Positions 25,238-35,067 of a stretch of 64,000 bases of DNA are shown one piece after another (positions within the stretch are counted from its first letter, which is position 1; each line of letters opens with the position of its first letter). Origin of the DNA: an uncultured Acetatifactor sp. GTDB taxonomy: Bacteria; Bacillota; Clostridia; Lachnospirales; Lachnospiraceae. The position numbers and the translations under genes were made by a program. The notes under the pieces were generated by a model. That model worked only from the letters and a program-made list of their open reading frames with translations, did no database searches and had not been told where the DNA came from. Location of the stretch: assembly GCA_934436245.1 (NCBI GenBank), contig CAKSAM010000003.1:1-64000 (forward strand). Reading direction: 5' to 3'.

Positions 25238-27007
25238 TTATATTTTAACTTTTATGCGGCTTTTTTGCAATACAAAAGTCCCCGTTTTTAGTATACCCGA
25301 CAGAAAAACTGCCACAAAATATCCAGATAACCACAAAAACAGAAAGTCTCTTCCCTTTTCTATTCTTTTTGTTTCATAATATATTCCGCTTAGAGGCAGT
25401 CCTCCCTCTGACACCGTCTTGATTCGACACTCCCCGTCCCCGGCCAAATAAGTTAATTTCAATATATACGGCTTTTGTTCAAGACGCCAGTCACAGTCAA
25501 TACTATAATTATCCTTGGCCGCATCCATGGCAATTTTCTTTGTTTTTACTATTTCTCCGGCTTCATTATAAAGTTCCATTTCCAGGACTGCATTCTCAGA
25601 ATCGGTTGTGATATCAAGCAAATTTATTCTTAATATTTTTCCTCCCTCCGGAGTAAAAGTTCCCTGCATGCTTTCCTGTGGTGCAAGAATCGTCTCTTCC
25701 ATCTCTCCACTTATCATTTTTAAGGATTCTCCAGTGGAATTCAGCGGCATAAGCAAGCCCACGATCAGGAAGATCAGGCATATGGCTCCTTTTTTCAGCT
25801 GGACTCTGAGAGACTGTTCCTTCTCCTCAGAAATACGCATCACCATATAAAGCAGCAATGCTGTCACACCAATATCAAAAATACGATAAGTAAACATATT
25901 ATGTATATTGGTATGATTACACAAAACAATGTACCAGACAAACGGTGCACAGGCAACCAGTAAAACAGCCTTGCATCTCGGATCCCACTGCAATTTTCTG
26001 CGGATAGCCCTGTAAGTGACAATCACTGTAAGGATAACCAGCGTCCCCATAAAAATTTTATCTTCATAATGTTTCCAGTTTATCAGGATCGCACCCAATC
26101 TATAAGTCCACATATTCTGATCCTGTACACCCGATCGGAACAACACCTCATCCCATGCCGTTTCGAAAATATTAGTGTGCAAAATCAGGCTCGCCAGCGT
26201 CCATTTCATAAGCCACATTCCTGCATAGCCAGCGATCCATGCGATTCCCGTTCGAATCACATCAAAAAAGGAATTCTTTTTTTCCTCGTCCGTTTCCGAC
26301 AAACAGATCCAACATAAAACAGGCAGACCCCATGTCAGCAAAGGATACGTCAACAAATCAAACAAACTTGTCAGGATACCACCCACTAAAAAGACATAAC
26401 AGATCCCATTTTTATTTTTTATGAACTGTTCCTTTTTCAGCAGGGCCGCTATAAGGCCATATGTAATATAAAACACCCAGGAATATTGTAGGGATACTAC
26501 AAGAGCCAATGGCATTAATAAGAAATATGACAAAGTAAAAACAAGCATATATTTTTTGCCAAGTCTGTCCCTTATGAGATTCAGTACATACAGCATGAGC
26601 AATCCCTGGACAACTGCATTTAATACACGTATCTCTTCATAGTTAAACAATAAAAGCAGTACTCTTAGTAAAAAGACGTAACCATGCCAGTAATATGTAT
26701 ATGCCCCTGTATATTCTGAATTCATTTCCAGCGCAGCCTGTACAGGATGCTCGTTATTTTCATACATTGCTGTAGAAATCATTATCATATCTGAGCTGTT
26801 ATCCAAAATGCCGGCATAATTTTGTCCGAAATATTCTCCCGAGCTCTGGATTGGCACCCGGGGATACCATCCTTCGTTTTCTATGATAGTCTTTGATTGT
26901 TCATAATGCTCCTGACTAGTGGGCAGCAAGAATGCTAACGATAAAATTAATAATGCGGCTACTCCACTGCATATAACAACCATTAAATAAGAAAATATTC
27001 TTTTCAT
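25238..27007 (-). CDS. Polytopic membrane protein B, paralogue of the 21805-23091 protein
   Basis: A 589-residue protein between secY and adk. The first 390 residues parallel protein A: TM1, an outer loop with Asp73 in NSSDMIMIS, YWHGYVFLLRVLLLLF, VGGILTSLFDLLTYPLLTWG, AGYAGMWLMKWTLASLIL and NMFTYRIFD. It then adds a 150-residue soluble region (about 410-560; beta-rich, e.g. NAVLEMELYNEAGEIVKTKK) and a last transmembrane segment near the C-terminus. AAGGAAAA precedes the ATG. The DNA appears more AT-rich than the adjacent ribosomal genes. Function is unknown; a membrane glycosyltransferase or polymerase is one possibility. Confidence 0.8.
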   Translation of the reverse strand: MKRIFSYLMVVICSGVAALLILSLAFLLPTSQEHYEQSKTIIENEGWYPRVPIQSSGEYFGQNYAGILDNSSDMIMISTAMYENNEHPVQAALEMNSEYTGAYTYYWHGYVFLLRVLLLLFNYEEIRVLNAVVQGLLMLYVLNLIRDRLGKKYMLVFTLSYFLLMPLALVVSLQYSWVFYITYGLIAALLKKEQFIKNKNGICYVFLVGGILTSLFDLLTYPLLTWGLPVLCWICLSETDEEKKNSFFDVIRTGIAWIAGYAGMWLMKWTLASLILHTNIFETAWDEVLFRSGVQDQNMWTYRLGAILINWKHYEDKIFMGTLVILTVIVTYRAIRRKLQWDPRCKAVLLVACAPFVWYIVLCNHTNIHNMFTYRIFDIGVTALLLYMVMRISEEKEQSLRVQLKKGAICLIFLIVGLLMPLNSTGESLKMISGEMEETILAPQESMQGTFTPEGGKILRINLLDITTDSENAVLEMELYNEAGEIVKTKKIAMDAAKDNYSIDCDWRLEQKPYILKLTYLAGDGECRIKTVSEGGLPLSGIYYETKRIEKGRDFLFLWLSGYFVAVFLSGILKTGTFVLQKSRIKVKI

Positions 27008-27062
27008 TTGTTTTCCTTATAAAAATATCCGGATGAAAAATCATCCGGATATTTATCATTCT

Positions 27063-28376
27063 TTAATCTTCCAGGAATCCCTTGTAGTTACGAACAAGCA
27101 TCTGAGATTCTACCTGCTTCATGGTCTCCAGTACTACACTTACGATAATGATCAGGCTGGTACCACCGAAGGATACGCTTGCACCGAACACACCGTTAAA
27201 GAAATACGGGATCACAGATACAATGATCAGGCCGACCGCACCAATGAAGACGATATAATTCAGAATCTTGTTCAGATAATCACTGGTAGGCTTACCAGGT
27301 CTGATTCCGGGGATGAAACCACCCTGCTTCTTCATATTATCGGCAATCATCAAAGGATTAAATGTAATGGATGTATAGAAGTATGCAAAAAATACAATCA
27401 ATACAATGTAAAGCAAAAGTCCCAGGGAATAAATCGGCTGGCTGGGTTTGCACCAGTAACCGGAATTCAGACCCTTGAGGATCTCTGCCCATACGCCGGT
27501 TCCGTTATATCCGATAAAGGAACAGATAATAATGGGGAACTGCATAATGGACTGTGCAAAAATGATGGGAATAACACCGGAAGTATTTACTTTCAACGGA
27601 ATGTTGGAAGTCTGTCCACCGACCATCTTTCTGCCCTGCATTTTCTTGGCATACTGTACCGGAATCTTGCGCACACCATCGTTTAAGATGATAACCATTA
27701 CCACCATGGCAACAATGATTGCAAAGATGATAACGACTGCAAGAATTGCGGTTGCCGGAGCTTTTCCGAACACAAACTGCTCAAAAAGGTTGCTCAAGTC
27801 TTCAGGCAGTCGGGAAATGATGTTGATCACCAGTACGATGGAAATACCATTTCCGATACCTTTTTCTGTGATTCGTTCACCCACCCACATCAGGAAAGCA
27901 CTACCAGCGGTAAGTGCTGTGATCGTGGTAATTACATTCAGAGCGTTGAACTCGATCAAGTAGCCCTGTCTGCCAAAACCGATTGCCATTGCTGTGGACT
28001 GGATCAGTGCGAGTGCTACGGTAACGTATCTGGTGATAGCGACCATTTTCTTACGGCCGTCTTCACCGTCACGCTGCATTTCTTCCAGCTTAGGAATAGC
28101 AATTGTAAGCAGCTGCATGATAATGGAAGATGTAATATAAGGGTTGATATTCAATGCCAGAATAGACATGTTCAGGAAAGAACCGCCTGTAATGGCATCA
28201 AAGAAACTGAACGCACCGCCTGTCTGTTGGGCAAACCATTGAGAAAAGAACTTCGTGTCCACCCCGGGTACGGGAAGCTGTGATCCGATACGGATCACAA
28301 CTAACATTCCCAGTGTAAAAAGAATCTTTTGTCTGATTTCTTTGATTTTAAATGCGTTTTTCAGTGTTGTAAGCAT
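27063..28376 (-). CDS. secY: Preprotein translocase subunit SecY
   Basis: 437 residues with ten transmembrane helices; the central pore of the Sec machinery. KNAFKIKEIRQKILFTLGML opens the protein. TMINPYITSS-like ALNINPYITSSIIMQLL, GGQTSNIPLKVNTSGVIPII and QGGFIPGIRPGKPTSDYLNK are conserved SecY blocks. Its ATG overlaps the rplO stop by one base (TAATG), showing translational coupling. Confidence 0.98.
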   Translation of the reverse strand: MLTTLKNAFKIKEIRQKILFTLGMLVVIRIGSQLPVPGVDTKFFSQWFAQQTGGAFSFFDAITGGSFLNMSILALNINPYITSSIIMQLLTIAIPKLEEMQRDGEDGRKKMVAITRYVTVALALIQSTAMAIGFGRQGYLIEFNALNVITTITALTAGSAFLMWVGERITEKGIGNGISIVLVINIISRLPEDLSNLFEQFVFGKAPATAILAVVIIFAIIVAMVVMVIILNDGVRKIPVQYAKKMQGRKMVGGQTSNIPLKVNTSGVIPIIFAQSIMQFPIIICSFIGYNGTGVWAEILKGLNSGYWCKPSQPIYSLGLLLYIVLIVFFAYFYTSITFNPLMIADNMKKQGGFIPGIRPGKPTSDYLNKILNYIVFIGAVGLIIVSVIPYFFNGVFGASVSFGGTSLIIIVSVVLETMKQVESQMLVRNYKGFLED

Positions 28377-28816
28377 TACATCACCTCAGCAGTTCCACCA
28401 AGAGCCTCGATTTTTTCTTTTGCGGATGCACTGAATGCATCTACCTTTACATCAAGCTTTTTGGTAAGTTCTCCGTTTCCAAGGATCTTAACTCCATCTC
28501 TGGGGTTCTTAATGATTCCTGCTTCAACCAATGCGTTTACATCAACAACAGCACCGTTGTCAAAGCACTCCAGAGCACTTACATTGATAGCAACGATTTC
28601 CTTAGTGTTTCTATTAGTGAAACCTCTCTTAGGAATACGTCTGTATAAAGGCATCTGACCACCTTCGAAACCAGGTCTGGGAGCTCCGGAACGAGCCTTC
28701 TGTCCCTTATGACCCTTACCTGCGGTCTTGCCATTTCCTGAACCGTGTCCACGGCCTCTTCTAAAATTATCACTGTGTTTGGAACCTTCTGCAGGTCTTA
28801 AATTGGATAATTCCAT
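28376..28816 (-). CDS. rplO: 50S ribosomal protein L15
   Basis: 146 residues from ATG 28816, with AGGAGGTG six nt upstream; a GTG start three codons earlier lies on the Shine-Dalgarno site. [20 protein letters not shown] and [20 protein letters not shown] are diagnostic of this late-assembly protein. It is coupled to secY. Confidence 0.98.
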   Translation of the reverse strand: MELSNLRPAEGSKHSDNFRRGRGHGSGNGKTAGKGHKGQKARSGAPRPGFEGGQMPLYRRIPKRGFTNRNTKEIVAINVSALECFDNGAVVDVNALVEAGIIKNPRDGVKILGNGELTKKLDVKVDAFSASAKEKIEALGGTAEVM

Positions 28817-28837
28817 TCCTAACACCTCCTTATCTGA

Positions 28838-29023
28838 TTATGCTTCTTCTACCTTGATCAAATGATTCACCTGACGGATCTGTCCTCTTGTTGCATCATT
28901 ATCAGGCAGTACTACGGACTTGCCGATCTTACGCAGTCCCATAGACTCCACGATTGCTTTATTCTTCGGCACAGCGCCGATGGTGGACTTTACCAGAGTG
29001 ATCTTTAACTTCTTGTCTGCCAT
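28838..29023 (-). CDS. rpmD: 50S ribosomal protein L30
   Basis: 61 residues. KLKITLVKSTIGAVPKNKAI and LGLRKIGKSVV-like MGLRKIGKSVVLPDNDATRG, then QVNHLIKVEEA, are the short bacterial L30 form. It lies between rpsE and rplO as usual. Confidence 0.97.
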   Translation of the reverse strand: MADKKLKITLVKSTIGAVPKNKAIVESMGLRKIGKSVVLPDNDATRGQIRQVNHLIKVEEA

Positions 29024-29071
29024 ACTCTACTCCTTTCTGTTGGCCCTGTCAACTTAACGGGAAGATCCGGC

Positions 29072-29581
29072 TTACGCCAGAACTTCCTCAACAGATTTTC
29101 CACGATTCTTTGCTACTTCTTCGGGAGCCTTGATCTGGCTTAAACCGGAGATGGTTGCAAGAACAACGTTCTGCTTATTGTTGGAGCCAAGAGACTTGGT
29201 ACGGATATTCTTGATACCTGCAAGCTCACAAACGACACGGGCGGGACCACCAGCGATGATACCGGTACCTTCGGGAGCCTTCTTCAGTAAAACGTTAGCA
29301 GAACCATACTTACCGATGAAATCATGGGTGATGGAATTGTTCTCATCCAGGTTGATCTCAACGATGTGCTTTACAGCGTCTTCCTTACCCTTACGGATAG
29401 CTTCGGGAATTTCTACAGCCTTTCCCAGACCAGCGCCTACATGGCCGTTGCCGTCACCAACAACTACCAGAGCGGTGAATCTCATGTTACGACCACCCTT
29501 AACGGTCTTGGTTACACGCTTGATGGTAACAACTTTATCATTTAACTCTAACTGGCTTGCATCTATGATTGTGTGTTTCAT
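29072..29581 (-). CDS. rpsE: 30S ribosomal protein S5
   Basis: 169 residues; decoding fidelity protein. The N-terminal dsRNA-binding-like domain ([20 protein letters not shown]) and [20 protein letters not shown] with [20 protein letters not shown] are canonical. No changes stand out in the region where spectinomycin-resistance substitutions usually fall. Confidence 0.98.
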   Translation of the reverse strand: MKHTIIDASQLELNDKVVTIKRVTKTVKGGRNMRFTALVVVGDGNGHVGAGLGKAVEIPEAIRKGKEDAVKHIVEINLDENNSITHDFIGKYGSANVLLKKAPEGTGIIAGGPARVVCELAGIKNIRTKSLGSNNKQNVVLATISGLSQIKAPEEVAKNRGKSVEEVLA

Positions 29582-29602
29582 GGTGTATTCCTCTTTCCTT
29601 TC

Positions 29603-29971
29603 CTAGAATTCCAGGCCAGCTTCTCTGGCTGCATCGGCTAAAGCTGCTACTTTACCCTGATAAATGAAACCGCCACGGTCGAAAACAACTTCCTTGATAC
29701 CTTTTTCGATTGCTCTCTTTGCGATCACAGTTCCAAGATATGCTGCTGCATCAACGTTATTGGTCTTCTCCAGCTCTGCCTTGATCTCTTTCTCAAGAGT
29801 GGAAGCAGATACTAAAGTGTTACCAACTGTATCGTCGATAATTTGAGCATACATATGATTATTGCTTCTGAACACTGCAAGACGAGGTCTTTCAGCAGTG
29901 CCGCTGAAGCGGTTACGGATTTTCATGTGCTTTTTAGCACGTACTAACTGTCTGGACTCTTTACTAACCAT
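29603..29971 (-). CDS. rplR: 50S ribosomal protein L18
   Basis: 122 residues from ATG 29971 (AGGAG 9 nt upstream; an ATG two codons earlier is too close). [21 protein letters not shown] start and [20 protein letters not shown] with [20 protein letters not shown] mark L18, which helps bring 5S rRNA to the large subunit. Confidence 0.97.
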   Translation of the reverse strand: MVSKESRQLVRAKKHMKIRNRFSGTAERPRLAVFRSNNHMYAQIIDDTVGNTLVSASTLEKEIKAELEKTNNVDAAAYLGTVIAKRAIEKGIKEVVFDRGGFIYQGKVAALADAAREAGLEF

Positions 29972-29991
29972 CTTCATACTCTCCTTATCTA

Positions 29992-30534
29992 TTATTTCTT
30001 ACCAGTCTTACCAACTTTACGTCTGATGGTCTCATCGGCATACTTGATACCCTTGCCCTTATAAGGCTCAGGTCTTCTCTTGTCGCGGATCTCAGCTGCA
30101 AACTGGCCAACTTTTTCTTTGTCGATACCCTTAACGGTGATCAGGTTCTGACCATCGACTACAGTCTCGATGCCTTCAGGATCGATCATCTCTACGGGAT
30201 GAGAGTAACCAAGGTTCAGGGTCAGCTTCTTGCCGGACTTAGCAGCTCTGTAACCAACACCATTTACCTCCAGCTTCTTCTCGAAGCCATCGGTAACACC
30301 TACTACCATGTTGTGGATCAGAGTTCTGGTCAGACCGTGAAGAGACTTCATCTTCTTCAGATCGTTGGGTCTGCTTACGAGAACTTCTGCTCCCTCTACT
30401 TTAATATCCATCTCAGAGGGTAATACTCTTACCAGAGTACCCTTGGGACCTTTCACAGTCACTTTATTATTTTCTGCAACCTCTACAGTTACACCTGCAG
30501 GAATTGCGATTGGCATTCTACCTATTCTGGACAT
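29992..30534 (-). CDS. rplF: 50S ribosomal protein L6
   Basis: 180 residues from ATG 30534 (AGGAGGT 6 nt upstream). [20 protein letters not shown] starts the first of two alpha-beta repeats; [20 protein letters not shown] is the conserved C-terminal block contacting the sarcin-ricin region. The preceding spacer holds hairpin cassette A. Confidence 0.98.
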   Translation of the reverse strand: MSRIGRMPIAIPAGVTVEVAENNKVTVKGPKGTLVRVLPSEMDIKVEGAEVLVSRPNDLKKMKSLHGLTRTLIHNMVVGVTDGFEKKLEVNGVGYRAAKSGKKLTLNLGYSHPVEMIDPEGIETVVDGQNLITVKGIDKEKVGQFAAEIRDKRRPEPYKGKGIKYADETIRRKVGKTGKK

Positions 30535-30587
30535 GCCCGTACCTCCTATAATTCTATAGAAAAACAATAGTTACATCTTTCGCCACG

Positions 30588-30679
30588 GAGAATTTTACGC
30601 TTGCGGAAAATTCTCTTAGAGACGAAACTTAATAATTCTTAAGCGGCGTCTTTCGACGCTTTAGAATTATTTTTCGTCT
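30588..30679 (-). repeat. Hairpin cassette A (rpsH-rplF spacer)
   Basis: On the transcript the order is: AGACGAAA and TTTCGTCT (30672-30679, 30620-30627) enclosing a long stem ending in GCGTC-GAAA-GACGC, a GNRA tetraloop, then a separate hairpin GAGAATTTT/AAAATTCTC (30588-30615). It begins directly at the rpsH stop codon. The arrangement is almost identical to cassette B after rpsN. Confidence 0.75.
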
Positions 30680-31081
30680 TTACCAAACGAATGCTAATAC
30701 TTCGCCGCCAACCTGAAGCTCACGAGCCTTCTTGTCGGTGATAACACCCTGGTTGGTAGAGATGATAGCAATACCCAGACCGCCAAGAACCTTAGGCAGA
30801 TCTTCCTTACCAGCGTATACACGTAAACCGGGCTTGGAAATTCTCTTGATACCGGAGATGATCTTCTCGTTCTTGTCTGCGCCGTACTTCAGAGTGATAT
30901 GGATGGTCTTGAAACCACCGTCTTCAACGATGTCGTACTTCTTAATATATCCCTCGTCCAGCAGAATCTGTGCGATAGCCAGCTTCATCTTGGAAGAAGG
31001 TACGTCTACGGTGTCGTGTTTTGCAGTATTTGCATTACGGATTCTTGTAAGCATATCTGCGATAGGATCGCTCATTGTCAT
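30680..31081 (-). CDS. rpsH: 30S ribosomal protein S8
   Basis: 133 residues, start ATG 31081 with GGAGG 10 nt upstream. [20 protein letters not shown] and [20 protein letters not shown] are standard. S8 binds 16S helix 21 and in enterobacteria represses the spc operon. It is flanked on both sides by hairpin-cassette spacers. Confidence 0.98.
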   Translation of the reverse strand: MTMSDPIADMLTRIRNANTAKHDTVDVPSSKMKLAIAQILLDEGYIKKYDIVEDGGFKTIHITLKYGADKNEKIISGIKRISKPGLRVYAGKEDLPKVLGGLGIAIISTNQGVITDKKARELQVGGEVLAFVW

Positions 31082-31190
31082 GATTTAGTTTCCTCCTTAT
31101 TATTTGACTTGAATCATGCTCAGTACATACACTTTGTATATACCATCTATATTATAAGATTACTCTTATAAACTAATTTAAAACTTTTCG

Positions 31191-31409
31191 CTTCGGAGAA
31201 TTCCATAAGGAATTTCTTTTCGTCCCGGAGAATTTTTCGCTTGCGGAAAATTCTCTTAGGAGCGAAACTTAGATTTTGTTAGCCTCTCGGAGAATTCCGA
31301 AGGAATTACTTTTCATCCCGGAGAATTTTGCCATGCAAAATTCTCTTAGAGACGAAACATAGAAATTCTTAGGCGGCGTCTTTCGACGCCTTAGAATTTC
31401 TTTTCGTCT
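31191..31409 (-). repeat. Hairpin cassette B, partly duplicated (rpsN-rpsH spacer)
   Basis: On the transcript: AGACGAAA...TTTCGTCT (31350-31409) encloses a long stem capped by GGCGTC-GAAA-GACGCC. Two tandem copies of a 75-78-bp unit follow (31285-31358 and 31191-31267). Each has a GAGAATTTT...AAAATTCTC hairpin and a GGAATT-type hairpin. The unit sequences are clearly homologous to each other and to cassette A. The rest of the gap (31082-31190) is AT-rich, with a TATAAT near 31159 but no convincing -35. Confidence 0.75.
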
Positions 31410-31595
31410 TTACCAAGATGCCTTCTTAACTCCGGGGATCTCGCCCTTGTATGCCAGTTCACGGAAGCAAACACGGCAAATTCCGTATTTTTTCAGTACA
31501 GAGTGGGGACGACCACAAATCTTGCAACGGGTATAAGCCTGAGTAGAGAACTTAGGTTTGCGCTGCTGTTTAATCTTCATTGATGTCTTTGCCAT
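31410..31595 (-). CDS. rpsN: 30S ribosomal protein S14, zinc-binding type
   Basis: 61 residues. The short S14 form with four zinc cysteines in [40 protein letters not shown] opens it and [18 protein letters not shown] ends it. It is in its usual place after rplE. Its stop codon runs straight into cassette B. Confidence 0.98.
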   Translation of the reverse strand: MAKTSMKIKQQRKPKFSTQAYTRCKICGRPHSVLKKYGICRVCFRELAYKGEIPGVKKASW

Positions 31596-31613
31596 CAGAA
31601 TTTACCTCCTTGA

Positions 31614-32153
31614 TTACTTTGCGAAAGGCATGTTGAACAGTCTCAGCAGCTCACGTGCCTCTTCGTCGGTCTTAGCAGTTGTTACGAAAATGATATCCAT
31701 ACCTCTGGTCTTGTCGATCTTATCGTACTCGATCTCAGGGAAGATGAACTGCTCTTTGATACCGAGTGCATAGTTACCTCTGCCGTCGAATGCGTTAGGG
31801 TTAACGCCTCTGAAGTCACGGACACGAGGAAGAGCGAGGTTAACCAGACGATCCAGGAACTCATACATCTTCTCACCACGCAGAGTGGTCTTACATCCGA
31901 TAGGCATACCTTCACGGATTTTGAAGTTTGCTACGGAATTCTTAGCCTTGGTCAGAACTGCCTTCTGTCCAGTGATAGCTTCCATATCAGCAACTGCATT
32001 CTCAAGGATCTTAGCGTTTTCTTTTGCTTCACCAACACCCATGTTGATAACGATCTTGTCGAGCTTGGGAACTTCCATTACATTAGCGTAACCGAACTTC
32101 TTGGTCATAGCATCAACGATCTCATTGTTATATAAATCTTTCAGTCTGCTCAC
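31614..32153 (-). CDS. rplE: 50S ribosomal protein L5
   Basis: 179 residues; binds 5S rRNA and contacts P-site t[43 protein letters not shown] and [20 protein letters not shown] are conserved. It is in canonical order between rplX and rpsN. Confidence 0.98.
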   Translation of the reverse strand: MSRLKDLYNNEIVDAMTKKFGYANVMEVPKLDKIVINMGVGEAKENAKILENAVADMEAITGQKAVLTKAKNSVANFKIREGMPIGCKTTLRGEKMYEFLDRLVNLALPRVRDFRGVNPNAFDGRGNYALGIKEQFIFPEIEYDKIDKTRGMDIIFVTTAKTDEEARELLRLFNMPFAK

Positions 32154-32176
32154 TTATATTTCCTCCTTCCTATTGA

Positions 32177-32488
32177 TTAGTCAATCACTTCGCCTGTTGA
32201 CTTTGCGAAACGTACTTTCTTGCCGTCTTCAACCTTGAAGCCAACTCTTGTGGTCTTGCCTTTTACAACAAGCATAACGTTTGAAATATCAATAGGAGCT
32301 TCTTTCTCAACAATACCGCCATTGGGGTTTGCCTGAGAAGGCTTTGCATGCTTTGTGATCTTGTTAACGCCCTCAACCAGGACTTTATGATTCTTTACGT
32401 CTACAGAGAGAACCTTGCCCTCTGTACCTAAGTCTTTACCAGCGATAACCTTAACGGTGTCGCCCTTCTTAATTTTCATTGTAGACAT
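32177..32488 (-). CDS. rplX: 50S ribosomal protein L24
   Basis: 103 residues with AGGAGGT 6 nt before ATG. The KOW motif is in [38 protein letters not shown] is conserved. One of two initiators of large-subunit assembly. Confidence 0.98.
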   Translation of the reverse strand: MSTMKIKKGDTVKVIAGKDLGTEGKVLSVDVKNHKVLVEGVNKITKHAKPSQANPNGGIVEKEAPIDISNVMLVVKGKTTRVGFKVEDGKKVRFAKSTGEVID

Positions 32489-32500
32489 GTGGCAACCTCC

Positions 32501-32869
32501 TTATAATACTTCGGGAGCAAGGGAAACAATTTTCATGAACTGTTTCTCACGAAGCTCTCTTGCAACCGGCCCAAAGATACGGGTTCCTCTGGGAGTCTTG
32601 TCATCCTTGATGATAACTGCAGCGTTCTCATCAAACTTGATGTAAGAACCGTCTTTACGACGAGCGCCCTTTACGGAACGAACTACAACTGCCTTTACTA
32701 CATCACCTTTTTTTACAACGCCACCTGGTGTTGCATCTTTAACGGAAGCAACAATCACGTCGCCGATCTGTGCATATCTTCTGGTAGAACCGCCCATAAC
32801 ACGAATGCAAAGTAACTCTTTTGCGCCGGTGTTATCAGCAACTTTCAGTCTACTTTCCTGCTGAACCAT
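32501..32869 (-). CDS. rplN: 50S ribosomal protein L14
   Basis: 122 residues. [20 protein letters not shown] and [20 protein letters not shown] are diagnostic. It forms part of the L14-L19 intersubunit surface. Confidence 0.98.
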   Translation of the reverse strand: MVQQESRLKVADNTGAKELLCIRVMGGSTRRYAQIGDVIVASVKDATPGGVVKKGDVVKAVVVRSVKGARRKDGSYIKFDENAAVIIKDDKTPRGTRIFGPVARELREKQFMKIVSLAPEVL

Positions 32870-32927
32870 GTTATTCCTCCTTCACCGCTTCCGCGGTTTT
32901 TTACAAACTTAATATTCGTATGCTAAT

Positions 32928-33182
32928 TTATTTGGCTTTTTCTACGATCTCAACAAGTCTCCATCTCTTGTCCTTGGACAGGGGTCTTGTCTCCATAACC
33001 TTAACGATATCGCCAATGTTGCACTCGTTATTCTCGTCATGAGCCTTCAGCTTGTAGGTGTCCTTTACGATCTTTTTGTAAAGGGGATGCTTAACATGCT
33101 CTTCGATTGCAACTACAATAGTTTTATCCATCTTATTACTGATAACCTTACCAGTACGTGTTTTTCTCAAATTTCTTTCCAC
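32928..33182 (-). CDS. rpsQ: 30S ribosomal protein S17
   Basis: 84 residues, single OB fold. [20 protein letters not shown] and [20 protein letters not shown] are canonical. It lies between rpmC and rplN. Confidence 0.98.
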   Translation of the reverse strand: MERNLRKTRTGKVISNKMDKTIVVAIEEHVKHPLYKKIVKDTYKLKAHDENNECNIGDIVKVMETRPLSKDKRWRLVEIVEKAK

Positions 33183-33212
33183 GGTTTGATCTCCTTTCTA
33201 CGCACCCACGCG

Positions 33213-33416
33213 TTACGCTCTAGCCTTCTCGGTGATAACAGTCTGAATACGTGCAATATTTCTTCTGACTTCTTTGATTCTTGCAGTATTATCTAACTGA
33301 TTGGTTGCGTTCTGGAATCTCAAATTGAAAAGTTCTTTTTTAGCAGCTACCAGCTCCTGTGCCAGTTCTGCATCGGACTTTGTCTTCAATTCTTCTACAA
33401 ATTTATTTGATTTCAT
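33213..33416 (-). CDS. rpmC: 50S ribosomal protein L29
   Basis: 67 residues, a two-helix protein at the tunnel exit. [20 protein letters not shown] and [20 protein letters not shown] are typical. Its start overlaps the rplP stop by 4 bp (ATGA), so translation is coupled. Confidence 0.98.
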   Translation of the reverse strand: MKSNKFVEELKTKSDAELAQELVAAKKELFNLRFQNATNQLDNTARIKEVRRNIARIQTVITEKARA

Positions 33417-33844
33417 TCTGTCACACCGCCTTCCACATCTGCCTTAGCAATGATCTTACACTTACAAGGGAGCTTGTGCATAGCAAGACGTAATGCTTCA
33501 CGGGCGTCCTCTTCGGGAACACCAGCGATCTCGAACATTACACGTCCGGGCTTAACAACTGCTACCCAGCAATCTACAGCGCCTTTACCGGAACCCATAC
33601 GAGTACCGAGAGGCTTTACAGTTACGGGCTTATCGGGGAAAATCTTGATCCATACTTTACCGGTACGCTTGGTATAACGGGTAAGCGCAATACGGGCTGC
33701 CTCAATCTGATTAGACTTGATCCAGCAGGGTTCTGTAGCAACCAGACCAAATTCGCCATATGCCAGGGTGTTACCTCTGGAAGCTTTTCCGGCCATGGAT
33801 CCACGGAACTGTTTACGACGTTTTACTCTCTTCGGCATTAACAT
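33413..33844 (-). CDS. rplP: 50S ribosomal protein L16
   Basis: 143 residues; near the peptidyl-transferase centre and A-site t[23 protein letters not shown] and [20 protein letters not shown] are standard. It overlaps rpsC by one base (TAATG) and rpmC by four. Confidence 0.98.
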   Translation of the reverse strand: MLMPKRVKRRKQFRGSMAGKASRGNTLAYGEFGLVATEPCWIKSNQIEAARIALTRYTKRTGKVWIKIFPDKPVTVKPLGTRMGSGKGAVDCWVAVVKPGRVMFEIAGVPEEDAREALRLAMHKLPCKCKIIAKADVEGGVTE

Positions 33845-34503
33845 TATTTATCGCTCCCTTCCATCTGATTTCCTTTTGTAGGAAGTATCTCGCCTTTATA
33901 AATCCAAACTTTAACTCCAACTTTACCATAGGTGGTGTTTGCTTCAGCAAAACCATAGTCGATATCTGCTCTCAGGGTCTGCAGAGGAATGGTTCCCTCG
34001 CTGTAGAACTCAGCACGAGCGATATCAGCACCGCCCAGACGACCAGAACAGCAGGTCTTGATACCCATAGCACCAGACTTCATGGTTCTGCCCATGCAGG
34101 ACTTCATTGCACGTCTGAAGGATACACGGTTCTCCAGCTGCTGAGCGATGTTCTCAGCTACCAGCTGTGCATCTCTGTCAGGTCTCTTGATCTCCTTGAT
34201 GTCAACCATAACCTTCTTGTCGGTTAACTTGGAGAGTTCTTTCTTGGTTACTTCGATCTCAGCACCGCCCTTACCGATCACAACACCGGGCTTAGCAGTA
34301 TAGATGATAACCTTTACTCTGTCAGATGCTCTTTCGATCTCGATCTTGGAAACACCTGCACTGTATAATTTCTTCTTCAGGAACTTTCTGATGTTGTAGT
34401 CTTCTACCAGATAATCGGAAAACTCTGCATCAGCGTACCACTTGGAATCCCAATCTTTAATAACACCGACTCTCAGGCCGTGAGGATTAACTTTCTGTCC
34501 CAT
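33844..34503 (-). CDS. rpsC: 30S ribosomal protein S3
   Basis: 219 residues; part of the mRNA entry helicase. [20 protein letters not shown], the KH-domain segment [20 protein letters not shown] and [20 protein letters not shown] are conserved. Order rplV-rpsC-rplP is canonical. Confidence 0.98.
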   Translation of the reverse strand: MGQKVNPHGLRVGVIKDWDSKWYADAEFSDYLVEDYNIRKFLKKKLYSAGVSKIEIERASDRVKVIIYTAKPGVVIGKGGAEIEVTKKELSKLTDKKVMVDIKEIKRPDRDAQLVAENIAQQLENRVSFRRAMKSCMGRTMKSGAMGIKTCCSGRLGGADIARAEFYSEGTIPLQTLRADIDYGFAEANTTYGKVGVKVWIYKGEILPTKGNQMEGSDK

Positions 34504-34525
34504 AAACTTTTAATAGCTCCTTTCC

Positions 34526-34915
34526 CTACTTCTTCTCATCAAGAACGATGGTAATGTGGCTCATTCTCTTTTCGATTCTATAAGCTCTGCCCTGTGCTCT
34601 GGGCTTTACTCTCTTCATGGTAGGTCCTTTGTTCGCAAAGCACTCTGCAATATAAAGGTTCTCGGTATTCATACCGTTGTTGTTCTCAGCATTAGCGATT
34701 GCTGACTCAAGCAGCTTCTTGATCAGGCTGGAAGCATATCTGGGATTGTACTCCAGAATACCAAGTGCAGTCTGTACATCTTTGCCTCTGATGGCATCTA
34801 ATACGAAACAAGCCTTCTGAACAGATACTCTTGCGTAAGACAGCTTAGCTGAAGGTCTTGTATCTTTCTGAGCGTTTCTTTCTCTCTTAATTTGGGATCT
34901 ATGTCCTTTAGCCAT
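34526..34915 (-). CDS. rplV: 50S ribosomal protein L22
   Basis: 129 residues. The globular core is SYARVSVQKACFVLDAIRGK and the tunnel hairpin is FANKGPTMKRVKPRAQGRAY, the site of macrolide-resistance changes; it looks normal. A 189-bp spacer with its own promoter and two hairpins precedes it. Confidence 0.98.
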   Translation of the reverse strand: MAKGHRSQIKRERNAQKDTRPSAKLSYARVSVQKACFVLDAIRGKDVQTALGILEYNPRYASSLIKKLLESAIANAENNNGMNTENLYIAECFANKGPTMKRVKPRAQGRAYRIEKRMSHITIVLDEKK

Positions 34916-35019
34916 AGATTTGGTCCTCCTTTCAAACTGAAACCGCGCAACGCACCCGTGTGTATCCTAAGTGCTGCGCACAAAAATATCCCGTCTTCTT
35001 TCCTCTTAATATATAATTT

Positions 35020-35055
35020 CGAGGGAAGACCCTCGGGAGAGCGTATAACTCTCCC
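35020..35055 (-). promoter_or_regulatory. Tandem hairpins in the rplV leader
   Basis: Two stem-loops abut: GGGAGAG-cgtataa-CTCTCCC (35035-35055) and CGAGGG-aaga-CCCTCG (35020-35035). They start a few bases after the predicted internal transcription start. No T-run follows, so they look like leader structures rather than a terminator. Confidence 0.5.
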
Positions 35056-35067
35056 AGCCATCTATAT

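Noticed and set aside
31082..31190. Internal promoter before rpsH (TATAAT near 31159)
   Set aside because: The -10 match is good but no acceptable -35 lies 16-18 bp upstream and there is no TG extension.
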